Assembly: GCA_964484195.1 (NCBI GenBank)
Contig: CAZAER010000016.1
Location: 1 to 64,000 of the forward strand
Direction: 5' to 3'
DNA: 64,000 bases
From: JALHOP01 sp964484195
GTDB lineage: Bacteria; Myxococcota; XYA12-FULL-58-9; JALHOP01
Shown here: one piece after another, positions 40,620 through 49,857 of the stretch
How positions within the stretch are numbered: position 1 is the stretch's first letter
Layout: each line of letters opens with the position of its first letter
Translations under genes and position numbers: made by a program
The notes under the pieces: model-generated
Told to the model about the DNA's origin: nothing
The model's database searches: none
What the model saw: only the letters and a program-made list of their open reading frames with translations

Positions 40620-42650
40620 GTGCTCGACCTCTCCAGGCTCAACCCCCCGCAGCGTGAAGCAGTCCTACACGAGGAGGGGCCCCTGCTCGTCCTTGCGGGC
40701 GCGGGCAGCGGTAAGACGCGCGTCATCATCCATCGCGTCGCCCGGCTCATCGAGCGCGGGGTTCGCCCCGAGCGCATTCTCGGCGTGACCTTCACCAACA
40801 AAGCCGCCAACGAGATGCGCGAGCGCTTGAAGGGTCTGGTCGGCCGAACCGCGCACAGCGTGCATCTCTCGACCTTCCACGCCCTCGGCCTGTCGATTCT
40901 GCGCGAGGAATACGAAGCCGCCGGCCTCTCGGCTGGGTTCTCCATCTACGACACCGGCGATCAAATGGGTCTGGTGCGCGAGCTCCTGCGGCAGACGCGG
41001 GTCGCCGATCGTCGACTCGACGCTTACAAGATCCTCGAGTGCATCCTCTCGGCCAAGCGCAAGCGCCTCGAGGAAGTCGAGTTCGACACCGGCGACGACT
41101 ACGAGCTCGCGGCTTACGACCTCTATCCGCGCTACGTCGAACAGATGCGCGCCTACAACGCCGTCGACTTCGACGATCTGTTGTTGCGCGCCATGACCGC
41201 TCTCGAGAACCAGAACGTGCGTGCCCGCTGGTCACAGCGCTACGACTTCTTGCTCGTCGACGAGTACCAGGACACGAGCCCCGACCAGCTCGAGCTTTTG
41301 CAGGTGCTGGCTGCCCGTCACGGCAACGTCTGCGTCGTCGGTGACGACGACCAGGCCATCTACGCTTGGCGCGGAGCCGCGGTCGACAACATCCTCTCGT
41401 TCGCCAGCAACTTCCCGGGCACGCGCGAGATCATCCTCGACCAGAACTACCGCTCGACGAGCAACATCCTGGCGTCCGCTAACGCGGTCATCAAGAACAA
41501 CGCCGCACGCAAAGAGAAGGTCTTGTGGTCGGCGCTCGGCGAAGGCGAGCCGGTCCACATCGTGGCCTGCAGCACGGCCGAAGACGAAGCCGAGATGGTC
41601 ATCGAGACCATCGGCAAGCTGGTCTACGACGGCGCCAAACACGACGACATCGCCATCCTCTATCGCGCCAACGTGCAGTCGCAGATCTTCGAGGAGACGC
41701 TTGCCCTCGAGCACATTCCCTTCCGCGTCGTCGGCGGACAATCGTTCTTCGATCGCAAGGAAGTGCGTGACGCCGTCGCCTTCTTGCAGATCGCGCAGAA
41801 TCCCTACGACGAAGTCGCCTTGCGCCGCATCATCAACGTGCCGCCACGCGGTGTCGGCGCCACCTCGGTCGAGCGTCTGGTCCAATACGGCGAGCGCACC
41901 GGTAAGGGCCTGTGGCACGCGATGAACAACGCCGGAGCGGACGTCGACCTGCCCGCGGCCGCTCGCGCCGGCTTGCAGAGCTTCGTCGACACCTTCGGCC
42001 CCATCGCTCGCGAGCTCAAGCAAGCGACGCGCGGCTCCCTGGGAGTGACCGCGCACAAGCTCTTCGACGCGCTCGGGCTGCGGCAATCGATCATCGACGC
42101 CGAAGAAGGTCCTAACGTGACCGCGAAGCGCATCGAGAACCTCGAGCACGTCACCAAGGCGCTCGAGCGCTTCGAAGGCTACACCGAGGCCAACGGTCCG
42201 CTGCTCACCGAGTTCTTGCGCGTCAGCGCCCTCACCCGCGGCGACAGCGAGCCCGAAGACGAGGACGAAAAGAAGGGCAAGGTCACTTTGATGACCCTGC
42301 ACAGCGCCAAGGGGCTCGAGTTCCCCTACGTGTTCCTGGTCGGCGTCGAGGAAGAGCTCTTGCCGCACAAGCGGACCATCGAGATGGGTCTCGACTTCGG
42401 CGAGGAGCGCCGACTCTGCTACGTGGGCATGACGCGCGCTCGCAAGCGCCTGTGGATGAGCTACGCCAAGACGCGCATGCGCTACGGCCGCCTCGAGCCG
42501 CGCACCCCATCGCGCTTCCTCGACGAGCTCCCGGAGCCGCCGGTGATCGAGAAGTATGATCGCGAGTCGCCGCCGACCGAGGAACAGGCGGACGAGAAGG
42601 CCGACGAGTTCTTCGCGAAAATGCGCGCCACCCTAGGGATCGAAGAATGA
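40620..42650 (+). CDS. UvrD/PcrA/Rep-family ATP-dependent DNA helicase
   Basis: 676 residues, superfamily 1A 3'-5' helicase. Walker A AGAGSGKTR (26-34), motif II DEYQDTS (214-220), GDDDQAIYAWRG (motif III), QNYRS (motif IV), and LMTLHSAKGLEF and YVGMTRARKRL (motifs V/VI). Works in repair or replication. Shorter C-terminus than UvrD of E. coli (720). GTG start 15 bases after the HDAC gene. The next small gene overlaps its stop by ATGA, so that protein could be a partner. Confidence 0.94.
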   Translation: MLDLSRLNPPQREAVLHEEGPLLVLAGAGSGKTRVIIHRVARLIERGVRPERILGVTFTNKAANEMRERLKGLVGRTAHSVHLSTFHALGLSILREEYEAAGLSAGFSIYDTGDQMGLVRELLRQTRVADRRLDAYKILECILSAKRKRLEEVEFDTGDDYELAAYDLYPRYVEQMRAYNAVDFDDLLLRAMTALENQNVRARWSQRYDFLLVDEYQDTSPDQLELLQVLAARHGNVCVVGDDDQAIYAWRGAAVDNILSFASNFPGTREIILDQNYRSTSNILASANAVIKNNAARKEKVLWSALGEGEPVHIVACSTAEDEAEMVIETIGKLVYDGAKHDDIAILYRANVQSQIFEETLALEHIPFRVVGGQSFFDRKEVRDAVAFLQIAQNPYDEVALRRIINVPPRGVGATSVERLVQYGERTGKGLWHAMNNAGADVDLPAAARAGLQSFVDTFGPIARELKQATRGSLGVTAHKLFDALGLRQSIIDAEEGPNVTAKRIENLEHVTKALERFEGYTEANGPLLTEFLRVSALTRGDSEPEDEDEKKGKVTLMTLHSAKGLEFPYVFLVGVEEELLPHKRTIEMGLDFGEERRLCYVGMTRARKRLWMSYAKTRMRYGRLEPRTPSRFLDELPEPPVIEKYDRESPPTEEQADEKADEFFAKMRATLGIEE

Positions 42651-42907
42651 GCGACGAAGCGTGGTCGGGAGTGCACCAGGAACTTTCTCGTTTGCTCGCG
42701 CTCCTGGATACGCCGCGCGACCCCAAACGCCTCTATGCCTTTGCCGACGGGTTCCAGCGGCTGGTGAAGGCGTACCACCTGGCCTTGAAGGCCGAAGGCA
42801 AGACCAGTATCCGCGTCCAAGCTGTTGAAAAGGCATTGGATTTGGCTACAGCGAAGAGTCAGCTGCAGCGCTTCGTGAGCGGCGGCGAGGAGCCGTCCGG
42901 TAACTAG
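42647..42907 (+). CDS. Small helical protein coupled to the helicase
   Basis: 86 residues; no known family recognised. Helical, charged, no span. ATG overlaps the helicase stop (ATGA at 42647-42650), a sign of coupled translation. Because of that it may modulate or bind the helicase; this is inference only. Confidence 0.65.
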   Translation: MSDEAWSGVHQELSRLLALLDTPRDPKRLYAFADGFQRLVKAYHLALKAEGKTSIRVQAVEKALDLATAKSQLQRFVSGGEEPSGN

Positions 42908-42963
42908 CGACAACTTTTTCCCCGCCCTGCCGATACTCCAATCACGATCATGCGGGGTGTCGC

Positions 42964-43434
42964 TTGTCCATTTCGCAAAGACTCATCGATCGAGCTTACA
43001 AACAACGCGTCATCAGTGAGGCCGAAACCCGGCCCCTGCGCTACCAAGAGCTGTCTCGCCGCGAGCTGAAGCGTGTCGACGCGACGCTGCGTGACCTCAA
43101 GACCTTGATCACGATGACGGAAGCGGGCCGAGGCGCCGCTCGCGTGATTCTGGCACGGGGCAGCGTCGGTCATCATGGACCGGAGCGTCTCGCCGTCCAG
43201 GTCGATGGCGAGAAGGTCTATGTGGTGACGCGCCGCTACTTCGCACGCGGTGGTGAGCAGGTGATGATGCTCGACCGCCAAGCAGTGCATGCCGAGGCTC
43301 GCTCCAAGTACGCGACGGCGCTGGCTCTGCGTAACGCTCTCGCCGATCAGATCAACGAGCAAGATTGGATGATCACGACGCTGCGCGGTGTGGCGAACAC
43401 GTTCTCGGGTTTGCTGACGCGCGGCCTCGTCTAG
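42964..43434 (+). CDS. Hypothetical protein
   Basis: 156 residues from a TTG start (GGGG upstream). Helical N-terminal half (LIDRAYKQRVISEAE, RRELKRVDATLRDLK), beta-rich middle with a VTRRYFARGG turn, and helical end. No signal peptide, span or known motif. Fifth-to-last base region converges with dinB, with 18 bases between the stops. Function unknown. Confidence 0.6.
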   Translation: MSISQRLIDRAYKQRVISEAETRPLRYQELSRRELKRVDATLRDLKTLITMTEAGRGAARVILARGSVGHHGPERLAVQVDGEKVYVVTRRYFARGGEQVMMLDRQAVHAEARSKYATALALRNALADQINEQDWMITTLRGVANTFSGLLTRGLV

Positions 43435-43452
43435 AGCGGGCTTGGCGGCTCT

Positions 43453-44622
43453 TCAGTCGTCGATATCACTCGCGCGTTTGAGCGCGCCGGTGCCGAACTT
43501 CTCCCAAACCGCGTCCATCGTCTTGTCCAAGTTGCCGCGCTTCTTGCGTTCGGCTCCGCCGAAAAGCTCCGTCTGCTCGGGCGCCGCGCCATCGACGAAG
43601 TCGTAGGTGGCGAGCCCGACCAGGCGCACCGGGATGTCGAGATCGAAGGCAGGTAAGAGCTTCTTCGCCGCTTCGAAGAGCGCGTCGGCGGAGTCCGTCG
43701 GCCGTTCGAGCCGCGCCTGACGGGTGTTGATGTGGAAGTCGAACGTCTTGAGCTTGACGCGAATGCCGCGCGCTTTGATTCCGCTTTTGCGGAGACGATG
43801 GGCGATTCGATCCGCCGAGTGCAACAAGTGAGGCGCGATGGCGGCGCTGCCAGTGATGTCGCGCTCGAGGGTTTGCTCGGCGCCGACGCTCTTGTTGTCG
43901 CGGTCGGGGATCACGTCGCGGGGGTCATAGCCGGCAGCGAGCTCCGCAATGTGATCGCCCAGCGCTCCGAAAGCTCGGGTGAGCACGTCGCGGTCGGTGC
44001 GCGCCACGTCGCCGATGGTCATGAGACCACGCGCCTGCAGCTCGTCCGCCGCCTTGGGTCCCACGCCCCACAGGCGCTTCACCGGCAAAGGATGGAGGAA
44101 GGCAAGGACACCGTCAGGCGGCACCACCAAGAGACCATCGGGTTTACCGAAGTCACTGGCGACCTTGGCGACATATTTGCTCGGAGCCACGCCAACCGAG
44201 ACCCGCAGCCGTGTTTTGGCGAACACCTTGTCTTTCAAGGCCCGCGCCATCCGCTCCGGCGGACCAAACAGCCGCTCGGCACCGGTCATGTCGATGAATG
44301 CTTCGTCGAGGCTGAGCGCTTCGACCGCCGGCGAGAAGTCCGCGAAGACGGCCATGATCTCGTCGGAAACGGCGGAGTAATGCGCGTGTCTCGGCTCGAC
44401 GATGATCGCCTGCGGGCAGAGACGGCGTGCCTTGGCCATCGGCATGGCGCTACCGACACCGAAGGGGCGCGCTTCGTAGCTCGCGGTGGTGACGACGCTG
44501 CGTCCCGAAGCGCCGCCGACCAGAATAGGCTTGCCGCGCAACTCCGGCCGATCGCGTTGCTCGATGGCCGCATAAAACGCGTCCATGTCGGCGTGCAGGA
44601 TGATGCGTGGCCAACCGCTCAT
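43453..44622 (-). CDS. dinB: DNA polymerase IV (Y-family)
   Basis: 389 residues. Error-prone translesion polymerase. Catalytic carboxylates: Asp12 in LHADMDAFYA (9-18) and Asp106-Glu107 in LSLDEAFID (104-112). YEARPFGVGSAMP is the family loop; helix-hairpin-helix regions follow and a little-finger domain is at the C-terminus. Ends in acidic SDIDD, not a clear beta-clamp motif. Start: ATG 44622 overlaps the hrpB stop (ATGA). The open frame further upstream is a shadow of hrpB. Confidence 0.95.
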   Translation of the reverse strand: MSGWPRIILHADMDAFYAAIEQRDRPELRGKPILVGGASGRSVVTTASYEARPFGVGSAMPMAKARRLCPQAIIVEPRHAHYSAVSDEIMAVFADFSPAVEALSLDEAFIDMTGAERLFGPPERMARALKDKVFAKTRLRVSVGVAPSKYVAKVASDFGKPDGLLVVPPDGVLAFLHPLPVKRLWGVGPKAADELQARGLMTIGDVARTDRDVLTRAFGALGDHIAELAAGYDPRDVIPDRDNKSVGAEQTLERDITGSAAIAPHLLHSADRIAHRLRKSGIKARGIRVKLKTFDFHINTRQARLERPTDSADALFEAAKKLLPAFDLDIPVRLVGLATYDFVDGAAPEQTELFGGAERKKRGNLDKTMDAVWEKFGTGALKRASDIDD

Positions 44623-47084
44623 GACGACTTGAGGCGCTTCTTGAAGGCCTCTGCCTCGGCGGTGCGTGGGTTGTCCGGCCAGTGATGCCGCGGATAGCGT
44701 CGCGACAGCTGCGGCTTGAGCTCGGGGTAGTGTGTGTCCCAGAAACTCGCGAGATCGCTGGTCACCTGCAGGGGGCGCTTGTTCGGACCGAGGAGATGCA
44801 TGGTGAGCGCAACGCGACCGTCGAGGATGCGCGGCCCGCGCTCGGTGCCGAAGAAGTCTTGCAGATACGACTCGACCCAAGGCGGCTTGCCGGGCTCGTA
44901 GTGAATGCGCAGCGACTTGCCGTTCGAGAGCTTCCATGAGGCAGGCACTTTGCTGTCGAGCGGAGTCGCCGAGAGCTGGGCTTGCAGCTGCGCGAGCAGC
45001 GCGGCGTCGCGTACTTGCGCAAACGACGTCGCAGCCGCGTCCGTCAATGCCTGCGTCAGGAGCTCGTCGATGCTCGGCAGCTCGAAGCCGTTGGCGCGCG
45101 CCAAGTCGACACGCCCACGGAGCTGCTCGAGGGTCTCGAGGTCGAGCACTTCGCCGAGCCCCTTGCGCTTCAGCTGGTCCATCAAGATAGCGGCCGCTTC
45201 AGCGGACGCATCGGCAGGCTTGCGATCCTCGTCGATGATCAGCGCGCCGTAGGTCATACGTGTGACGCGGTCGACCCGCTGGCGATCGGGGTTCCAGAGG
45301 AGCTCATCGCTTTCCGCGATGCGCTCGGAGAAGAGTTCGATGAGCCAGTCGCTCTCGATGGCGCAGGCACTTCGCACCAGCGGGTCGCGTCCGCGCTGCT
45401 CGGCGTCGAGGGCGATGAGCCAGGGATCGGTGACCACACTGTTGCGCGATAGGAGCGCCGTACCGGATCCGTACAGTGCGAGCGGCGCGTCGGCATCGCG
45501 GGGGCGAGACAGCACTTTGGCGACGCGATCGGGAAACCCGGCGAGGAGCGCCATGCGCAGCGCCACGTCGTCGTCGCGCCGTTCGCCGCCAGCGATGCGC
45601 CGGAGCTGATCACGGGCGCGCATCACCTGGCGCGTAGGTCCAACCCGCAAACCGAGGCGGTCGGCGCTACCGATGTCGAACCGAGCCCGCTCGAGCTCGA
45701 GCACCGCATCGGCGATTGCGATGACGTCCGCCGACGCAGTCGTGTTGGCGCGTCGCTGCGCGGTCACGTCGCGCTCCGCGAGCAAGGCAACGACAAGCGC
45801 CGCATCCCCTGCGACTCCACGTCGCCGCGCCTCCACCATGGCACGCGCCAGACGTGGATGCGTGGGATAGCGCAACATGTCGCGGCCGATGGCGGTCACC
45901 GCACCTTTGCCGTCGAGGGCGCCGAGCATGATCAGGAGGTCGCTTGCGACTTCGAGCGCGTGTGATCTGGGCGGCTCGAACCAGGGCAAGTGTGCAGGAT
46001 CGTACCCGGCGCTGCGAATGGTGAGCACTGCGTCGCACAGGTCGAGACGCTGAATCTCCGGGACGTCGAAGTCACCCGCGAGCTCGGCAGCCGCGAACAT
46101 GCGAATGCAATGACCGGCTCGCGTACGGCCCGCGCGGCCGGTACGTTGGTCGGCGCTGGCTCGGCTGATGCGCTGCACCTTCAACGTCGGCATGCCGCTC
46201 CACGGGTTGTGCGCCGCGACGCGGGCAAGGCCGGTGTCGACGACCACGCCGATGCCTTCGATGGTCACCGACGTCTCGGCGACGTTGGTGGCGAGCACGA
46301 CCTTGCGACGTTCGCCCGGGTTGACCGCGCGGTCCTGCTCTTCCGGCGAGAGCTCGCCATGCAGCGGCAGCACGAGCGCGTTGATGCCGGCGAGAGCGCT
46401 CATGCAACGCATGATCTCGCCGACACCCGGCAGGAAAACCAGCACGTCGCCTTGGTGCGTGTTGAGCGCGCTCTTCACATGGTGAGCGACTGACTGCTCG
46501 AGCGGACGGTTCGCTGGTGGGCTTCCCGCGTGCTCGATGGTCACGGGGAAACGCCGCCCCTCGGAGCGCAAACGGGTGGCATCGAGCCACTCGGCGACCG
46601 GCTCGGCATCGAGCGTCGCCGACATCACGACGATTCCGAGGTCGGGCCGCGCGCCGTTCTTGAGCTGGGCGGCGAGGGTCAGCGCCAGATCGGCGTCGAG
46701 GTGACGCTCGTGGAACTCGTCGAACACGACGCAAGCAACGCCGTCGAGCTTGGGCGAGCGAATGAGCTCGCGCACCAGGAGGCCTTCGGTCACGAAGCGC
46801 ACGACCGTACGATCGGACACCGCCTCCTCGAAACGTACTTGGTAGCCGACGCGCTCCCCGACCTTTTCACCGAGCTGCCGGGAGACGAAACGGGCGGCCA
46901 TGCGGCATGCGAGCCGGCGGGGCTGGACGACGATGACCTCGCCCGCCGACCCGATGCCCGCATCGAGCAAATAGCGTGGCACTTGGGTGGTCTTGCCGGC
47001 GCCGGGAGGAGCTTCGAGCACGAGACGGCCGTCGTCTTTCATGACGCGGACGATGTCGTCTTTGAGCACCTCGATCGGGAGCAT
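44619..47084 (-). CDS. hrpB: ATP-dependent helicase HrpB (DEAH family)
   Basis: 821 residues, as in E. coli HrpB (~810). Walker A APPGAGKTTQ (25-34), DEFHERH (122-128), SAT motif, QRTGRAGRTRAG (motif VI) and the HrpB C-terminal domain (LRIHYEPGKPP and RYPRHHWPDNP near the end). RNA/DNA helicase of uncertain physiological role; linked to mRNA processing or biofilm phenotypes in some bacteria. ATG 47084, divergent from nadB with 51 bases between. Confidence 0.95.
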   Translation of the reverse strand: MLPIEVLKDDIVRVMKDDGRLVLEAPPGAGKTTQVPRYLLDAGIGSAGEVIVVQPRRLACRMAARFVSRQLGEKVGERVGYQVRFEEAVSDRTVVRFVTEGLLVRELIRSPKLDGVACVVFDEFHERHLDADLALTLAAQLKNGARPDLGIVVMSATLDAEPVAEWLDATRLRSEGRRFPVTIEHAGSPPANRPLEQSVAHHVKSALNTHQGDVLVFLPGVGEIMRCMSALAGINALVLPLHGELSPEEQDRAVNPGERRKVVLATNVAETSVTIEGIGVVVDTGLARVAAHNPWSGMPTLKVQRISRASADQRTGRAGRTRAGHCIRMFAAAELAGDFDVPEIQRLDLCDAVLTIRSAGYDPAHLPWFEPPRSHALEVASDLLIMLGALDGKGAVTAIGRDMLRYPTHPRLARAMVEARRRGVAGDAALVVALLAERDVTAQRRANTTASADVIAIADAVLELERARFDIGSADRLGLRVGPTRQVMRARDQLRRIAGGERRDDDVALRMALLAGFPDRVAKVLSRPRDADAPLALYGSGTALLSRNSVVTDPWLIALDAEQRGRDPLVRSACAIESDWLIELFSERIAESDELLWNPDRQRVDRVTRMTYGALIIDEDRKPADASAEAAAILMDQLKRKGLGEVLDLETLEQLRGRVDLARANGFELPSIDELLTQALTDAAATSFAQVRDAALLAQLQAQLSATPLDSKVPASWKLSNGKSLRIHYEPGKPPWVESYLQDFFGTERGPRILDGRVALTMHLLGPNKRPLQVTSDLASFWDTHYPELKPQLSRRYPRHHWPDNPRTAEAEAFKKRLKSS

Positions 47085-47135
47085 CCGGCTAGCCTATCGC
47101 ACCCGTCACGCCCTGTTATAGCCTTGGCGGCAATC

Positions 47136-48692
47136 GTGGCGCTCGACGTCGATTTTCTCGTGATCGGCAGTGGCCTAGCTGGCCTCAATGCCGCCCTGCG
47201 CCTCGCCGAGCACGGACGCGTTGCCGTGGTCACCAAGCGCGGAGTCGGCGACAGCAATACCTCCTGGGCCCAAGGCGGTATCGCCACGGTCGTCGGAACC
47301 GACGACAGCGTCGAGACCCACCTCGCCGACACGCTTTCGGCGGGCGCGGGTCTTTGCAACGAAGCAGCCGTGCGCTCGATCCTCGAGGACGGACCGCAAG
47401 CCATCGAGCGCTTGGTCCAGCTCGGTGTGGCCTTCGATCGCAACGAGACGGGTTTCGACCTTACTCGCGAAGGAGGTCACAGCCGGCGCCGCGTGCTCCA
47501 CGCCGCCGACATGACCGGCCGCGAGATCGCCCGAGCCCTCGAGACGCAAGCCGCCGCGGCGAGTGGCATCACCATCTTGCGCGATCACATTGCCGTCGAT
47601 CTCGTCGCCCGTGACGGCCGTTGCGTCGGCGCCTACGTCCTCGACTCCGCGAGCGGCGAGGTGCACACCGTTCGCGCCAAAGCGACGCTGCTCGCCACCG
47701 GCGGAGCCGGCAAGGTCTACCTCTACACGTCGAACCCCGATGTCGCGACCGGAGACGGTGTCGCGATGGCGTACCGCGCAGGCGCACGCGTCGCCAACAT
47801 GGAGTTTTTCCAGTTCCACCCGACCTGCCTCTTCCATCCGCACGCCCGCACCTTCTTGATCAGTGAAGCGCTGCGCGGCGAAGGCGGTGTGTTGCGTCGT
47901 CGTGACGGCACGGCGTTCATGAAAGACGTGCATCCCCTCGGAGATTTGGCGCCGCGCGACATCGTCGCCCGCGCCATCGACCACGAGCTCAAGCGCAGCG
48001 GCGACGACTACGTCGTGCTCGACATGACGAAGCTCGACCCCGCCTTCACGGTGCAGCACTTCCCCAACATCCACGCCACCTGCCTCGCGCTCGGAATCGA
48101 CATCACCAAGACGCCGATCCCCGTGGTGCCGGCAGCTCACTACATGTGCGGTGGCGTTCAAACCGACGTCCGCGGCGCCACCAGCATTCGCGGCCTCTGG
48201 GCGGCTGGCGAGGTCGGCTGCACCGGCTTGCACGGCGCCAATCGTCTGGCTTCGAACTCGCTCCTCGAGGCCGCTGTCGTGAGCGAGCGAGCGTCGCGGG
48301 ACATGGCCGGGTATGTCCGCGAAAGCGACGAGCTGCCGCGGATCCCCGCTTGGGACAGCGGCAATGCCGTCCATCCCGACGAACGCATCGTCGTCGCTCA
48401 CAATTGGGACGAGGTTCGGCGCGCCATGTGGAGCTACGTCGGCATCGTGCGCAGCGACAAGCGTCTCGAGCGCGCTGCGAGCCGCCTGCAGGCGCTCGAG
48501 CACGAGATCCGCGACTACTATTGGAACGTGCGCGTCTTCCACGACCTCATCGAGCTCCGCAACATCGCGACCGTCGCCTCATTGATCGTGAGCTCGGCAC
48601 GCGCGCGACGGGAGAGCCGCGGCCTGCACTTCAACCTCGACGTCCCAGAGACACTCGCGGATTGGCGCCGCGACACGGTGCTGCAACGATGA
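47136..48692 (+). CDS. nadB: L-aspartate oxidase
   Basis: 518 residues. First step of NAD synthesis: L-aspartate to iminoaspartate with FAD. FAD motif VIGSGLAGLNAALRL (9-23), TSWAQGGIA, then EFFQFHPTCL and AAGEVGCTGLHGANRLASNSL, all NadB-like. Start: GTG 47136 before ALDVDFLVIGSG; upstream open frame is antisense to hrpB. No nadA or nadC adjacent in this window. Confidence 0.95.
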   Translation: MALDVDFLVIGSGLAGLNAALRLAEHGRVAVVTKRGVGDSNTSWAQGGIATVVGTDDSVETHLADTLSAGAGLCNEAAVRSILEDGPQAIERLVQLGVAFDRNETGFDLTREGGHSRRRVLHAADMTGREIARALETQAAAASGITILRDHIAVDLVARDGRCVGAYVLDSASGEVHTVRAKATLLATGGAGKVYLYTSNPDVATGDGVAMAYRAGARVANMEFFQFHPTCLFHPHARTFLISEALRGEGGVLRRRDGTAFMKDVHPLGDLAPRDIVARAIDHELKRSGDDYVVLDMTKLDPAFTVQHFPNIHATCLALGIDITKTPIPVVPAAHYMCGGVQTDVRGATSIRGLWAAGEVGCTGLHGANRLASNSLLEAAVVSERASRDMAGYVRESDELPRIPAWDSGNAVHPDERIVVAHNWDEVRRAMWSYVGIVRSDKRLERAASRLQALEHEIRDYYWNVRVFHDLIELRNIATVASLIVSSARARRESRGLHFNLDVPETLADWRRDTVLQR

Positions 48693-49267
48693 ACGTCGCC
48701 GTCGCGGTCGTCACCCTTCTCCTCGCCGACCTCTACACCTTCGTCGACGAACAAGGCGTCGTTCACTTCACCAATGTCCCGAGCGACCCGCGCTACAAGC
48801 TGGTGCCGGGGACGCAGAACACTTTCGCCAACCCCGAGAAGCCCGTGCTCATGCACCGGGTCGACATCGCGAAGTATGACGCATTCATCCGCGAAGCCGC
48901 GACCTACTACTCACTGCCCTTCGAGCTCGTGAAAGCAGTGGTGTGTGCTGAATCGGGCTTCGAGCCTCGCGCAGTCTCTCCCGTGGGCGCACAGGGCCTC
49001 ATGCAGCTCATGCCCGCCACCGCCAAGGACATGTCGGTGTCCGACGCCTTCGACCCCCGTGACAACATCTTCGGAGGCACGCGCTACTTGCGTTACCTGG
49101 TGAACCTGTTCAAAGGAGACGTGCGCCTGTCCGTCGCCGCCTACAACGCGGGGCCGGAGCTCGTTGGCCGCCGCGCCGACGTGCCGAACATCGAGGAAAC
49201 GCGCACCTACGTGAAACGCGTCATGGCCTTCTACCACTACTACCTCACCGGCTCGGCGGCTCCCTGA
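48689..49267 (+). CDS. Lytic transglycosylase (SLT domain) with DUF4124-like N-terminus
   Basis: 192 residues. Cleaves glycan strands of peptidoglycan in the periplasm. Short hydrophobic start (MNVAVAVVTLLLADL) then a DUF4124-like strand segment LYTFVDEQGVVHFTNVPSD. SLT domain: catalytic Glu88 in CAESGFEP, GLMQLMPATA (103-112), AYNAGP (151-156). ATG overlaps the nadB stop as ATGA. Coupled to nadB by position only. Confidence 0.92.
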   Translation: MNVAVAVVTLLLADLYTFVDEQGVVHFTNVPSDPRYKLVPGTQNTFANPEKPVLMHRVDIAKYDAFIREAATYYSLPFELVKAVVCAESGFEPRAVSPVGAQGLMQLMPATAKDMSVSDAFDPRDNIFGGTRYLRYLVNLFKGDVRLSVAAYNAGPELVGRRADVPNIEETRTYVKRVMAFYHYYLTGSAAP

Positions 49268-49269
49268 TC

Positions 49270-49857
49270 ATGTGGACCCTTCCCAACGTCCTGACCATGG
49301 CGCGTCTCGCCTTCCTGCCGCTCATCCTCGCGCTGGTCTGGCCGGGCATCGAGAGCCGCGCCACCTGCGTCTGGGCCGGCATCATCTATGGCGTCGCGGG
49401 AGTCACCGATCTGCTCGACGGCATGCTGGCGCGACGGCTCGGCCAAGTCACGGTGATCGGCAAGTTCCTCGACCCGTTGTCGGACAAGGTCTTCTACTTG
49501 GTCACGATGCTCGCCCTACTCCAGCTCCCAGGGCCACGCATTCCCTTGTGGGTCGTGATGGTCGTCCTGGTGCGTGAGCTCGCGATCACCGGCCTGCGCG
49601 CTATCGCGGTCACCGAAGGCATCGTCATCGCCGCTGGCGAGGGTGGCAAGATGAAGACGACCTTCGCCACCATCGGCATGACGCTCTTGCTCGCGCATTA
49701 CCCGTTCGTCATTCAGTTCGGGTTCGCGGCCGTGCAAATCAACTTCCACCTCGTCGGCCTGTGGGTCACCTACGTCTCGGTGGCTGCTTCGGTGTTGTCG
49801 GGCTTCGGTTACGTGCGCGGCTTCGCGACGGCCTTGAAGGCGAAGCCGGCGACGTGA
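49270..49857 (+). CDS. pgsA: CDP-diacylglycerol-glycerol-3-phosphate 3-phosphatidyltransferase
   Basis: 195 residues, about four spans. Makes phosphatidylglycerophosphate, precursor of phosphatidylglycerol. CDP-alcohol phosphotransferase motif D47-x2-DG-x2-AR-x8-G-x3-D-x3-D72 is intact (DLLDGMLARRLG onward). Starts 2 bases after the transglycosylase stop; ends in a GTGA overlap with the next glycosyltransferase. Confidence 0.93.
   Translation: MWTLPNVLTMARLAFLPLILALVWPGIESRATCVWAGIIYGVAGVTDLLDGMLARRLGQVTVIGKFLDPLSDKVFYLVTMLALLQLPGPRIPLWVVMVVLVRELAITGLRAIAVTEGIVIAAGEGGKMKTTFATIGMTLLLAHYPFVIQFGFAAVQINFHLVGLWVTYVSVAASVLSGFGYVRGFATALKAKPAT

Noticed and set aside
47175..48542. 455-codon frame antisense to nadB
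   Set aside because: Antisense shadow of a well-conserved enzyme.
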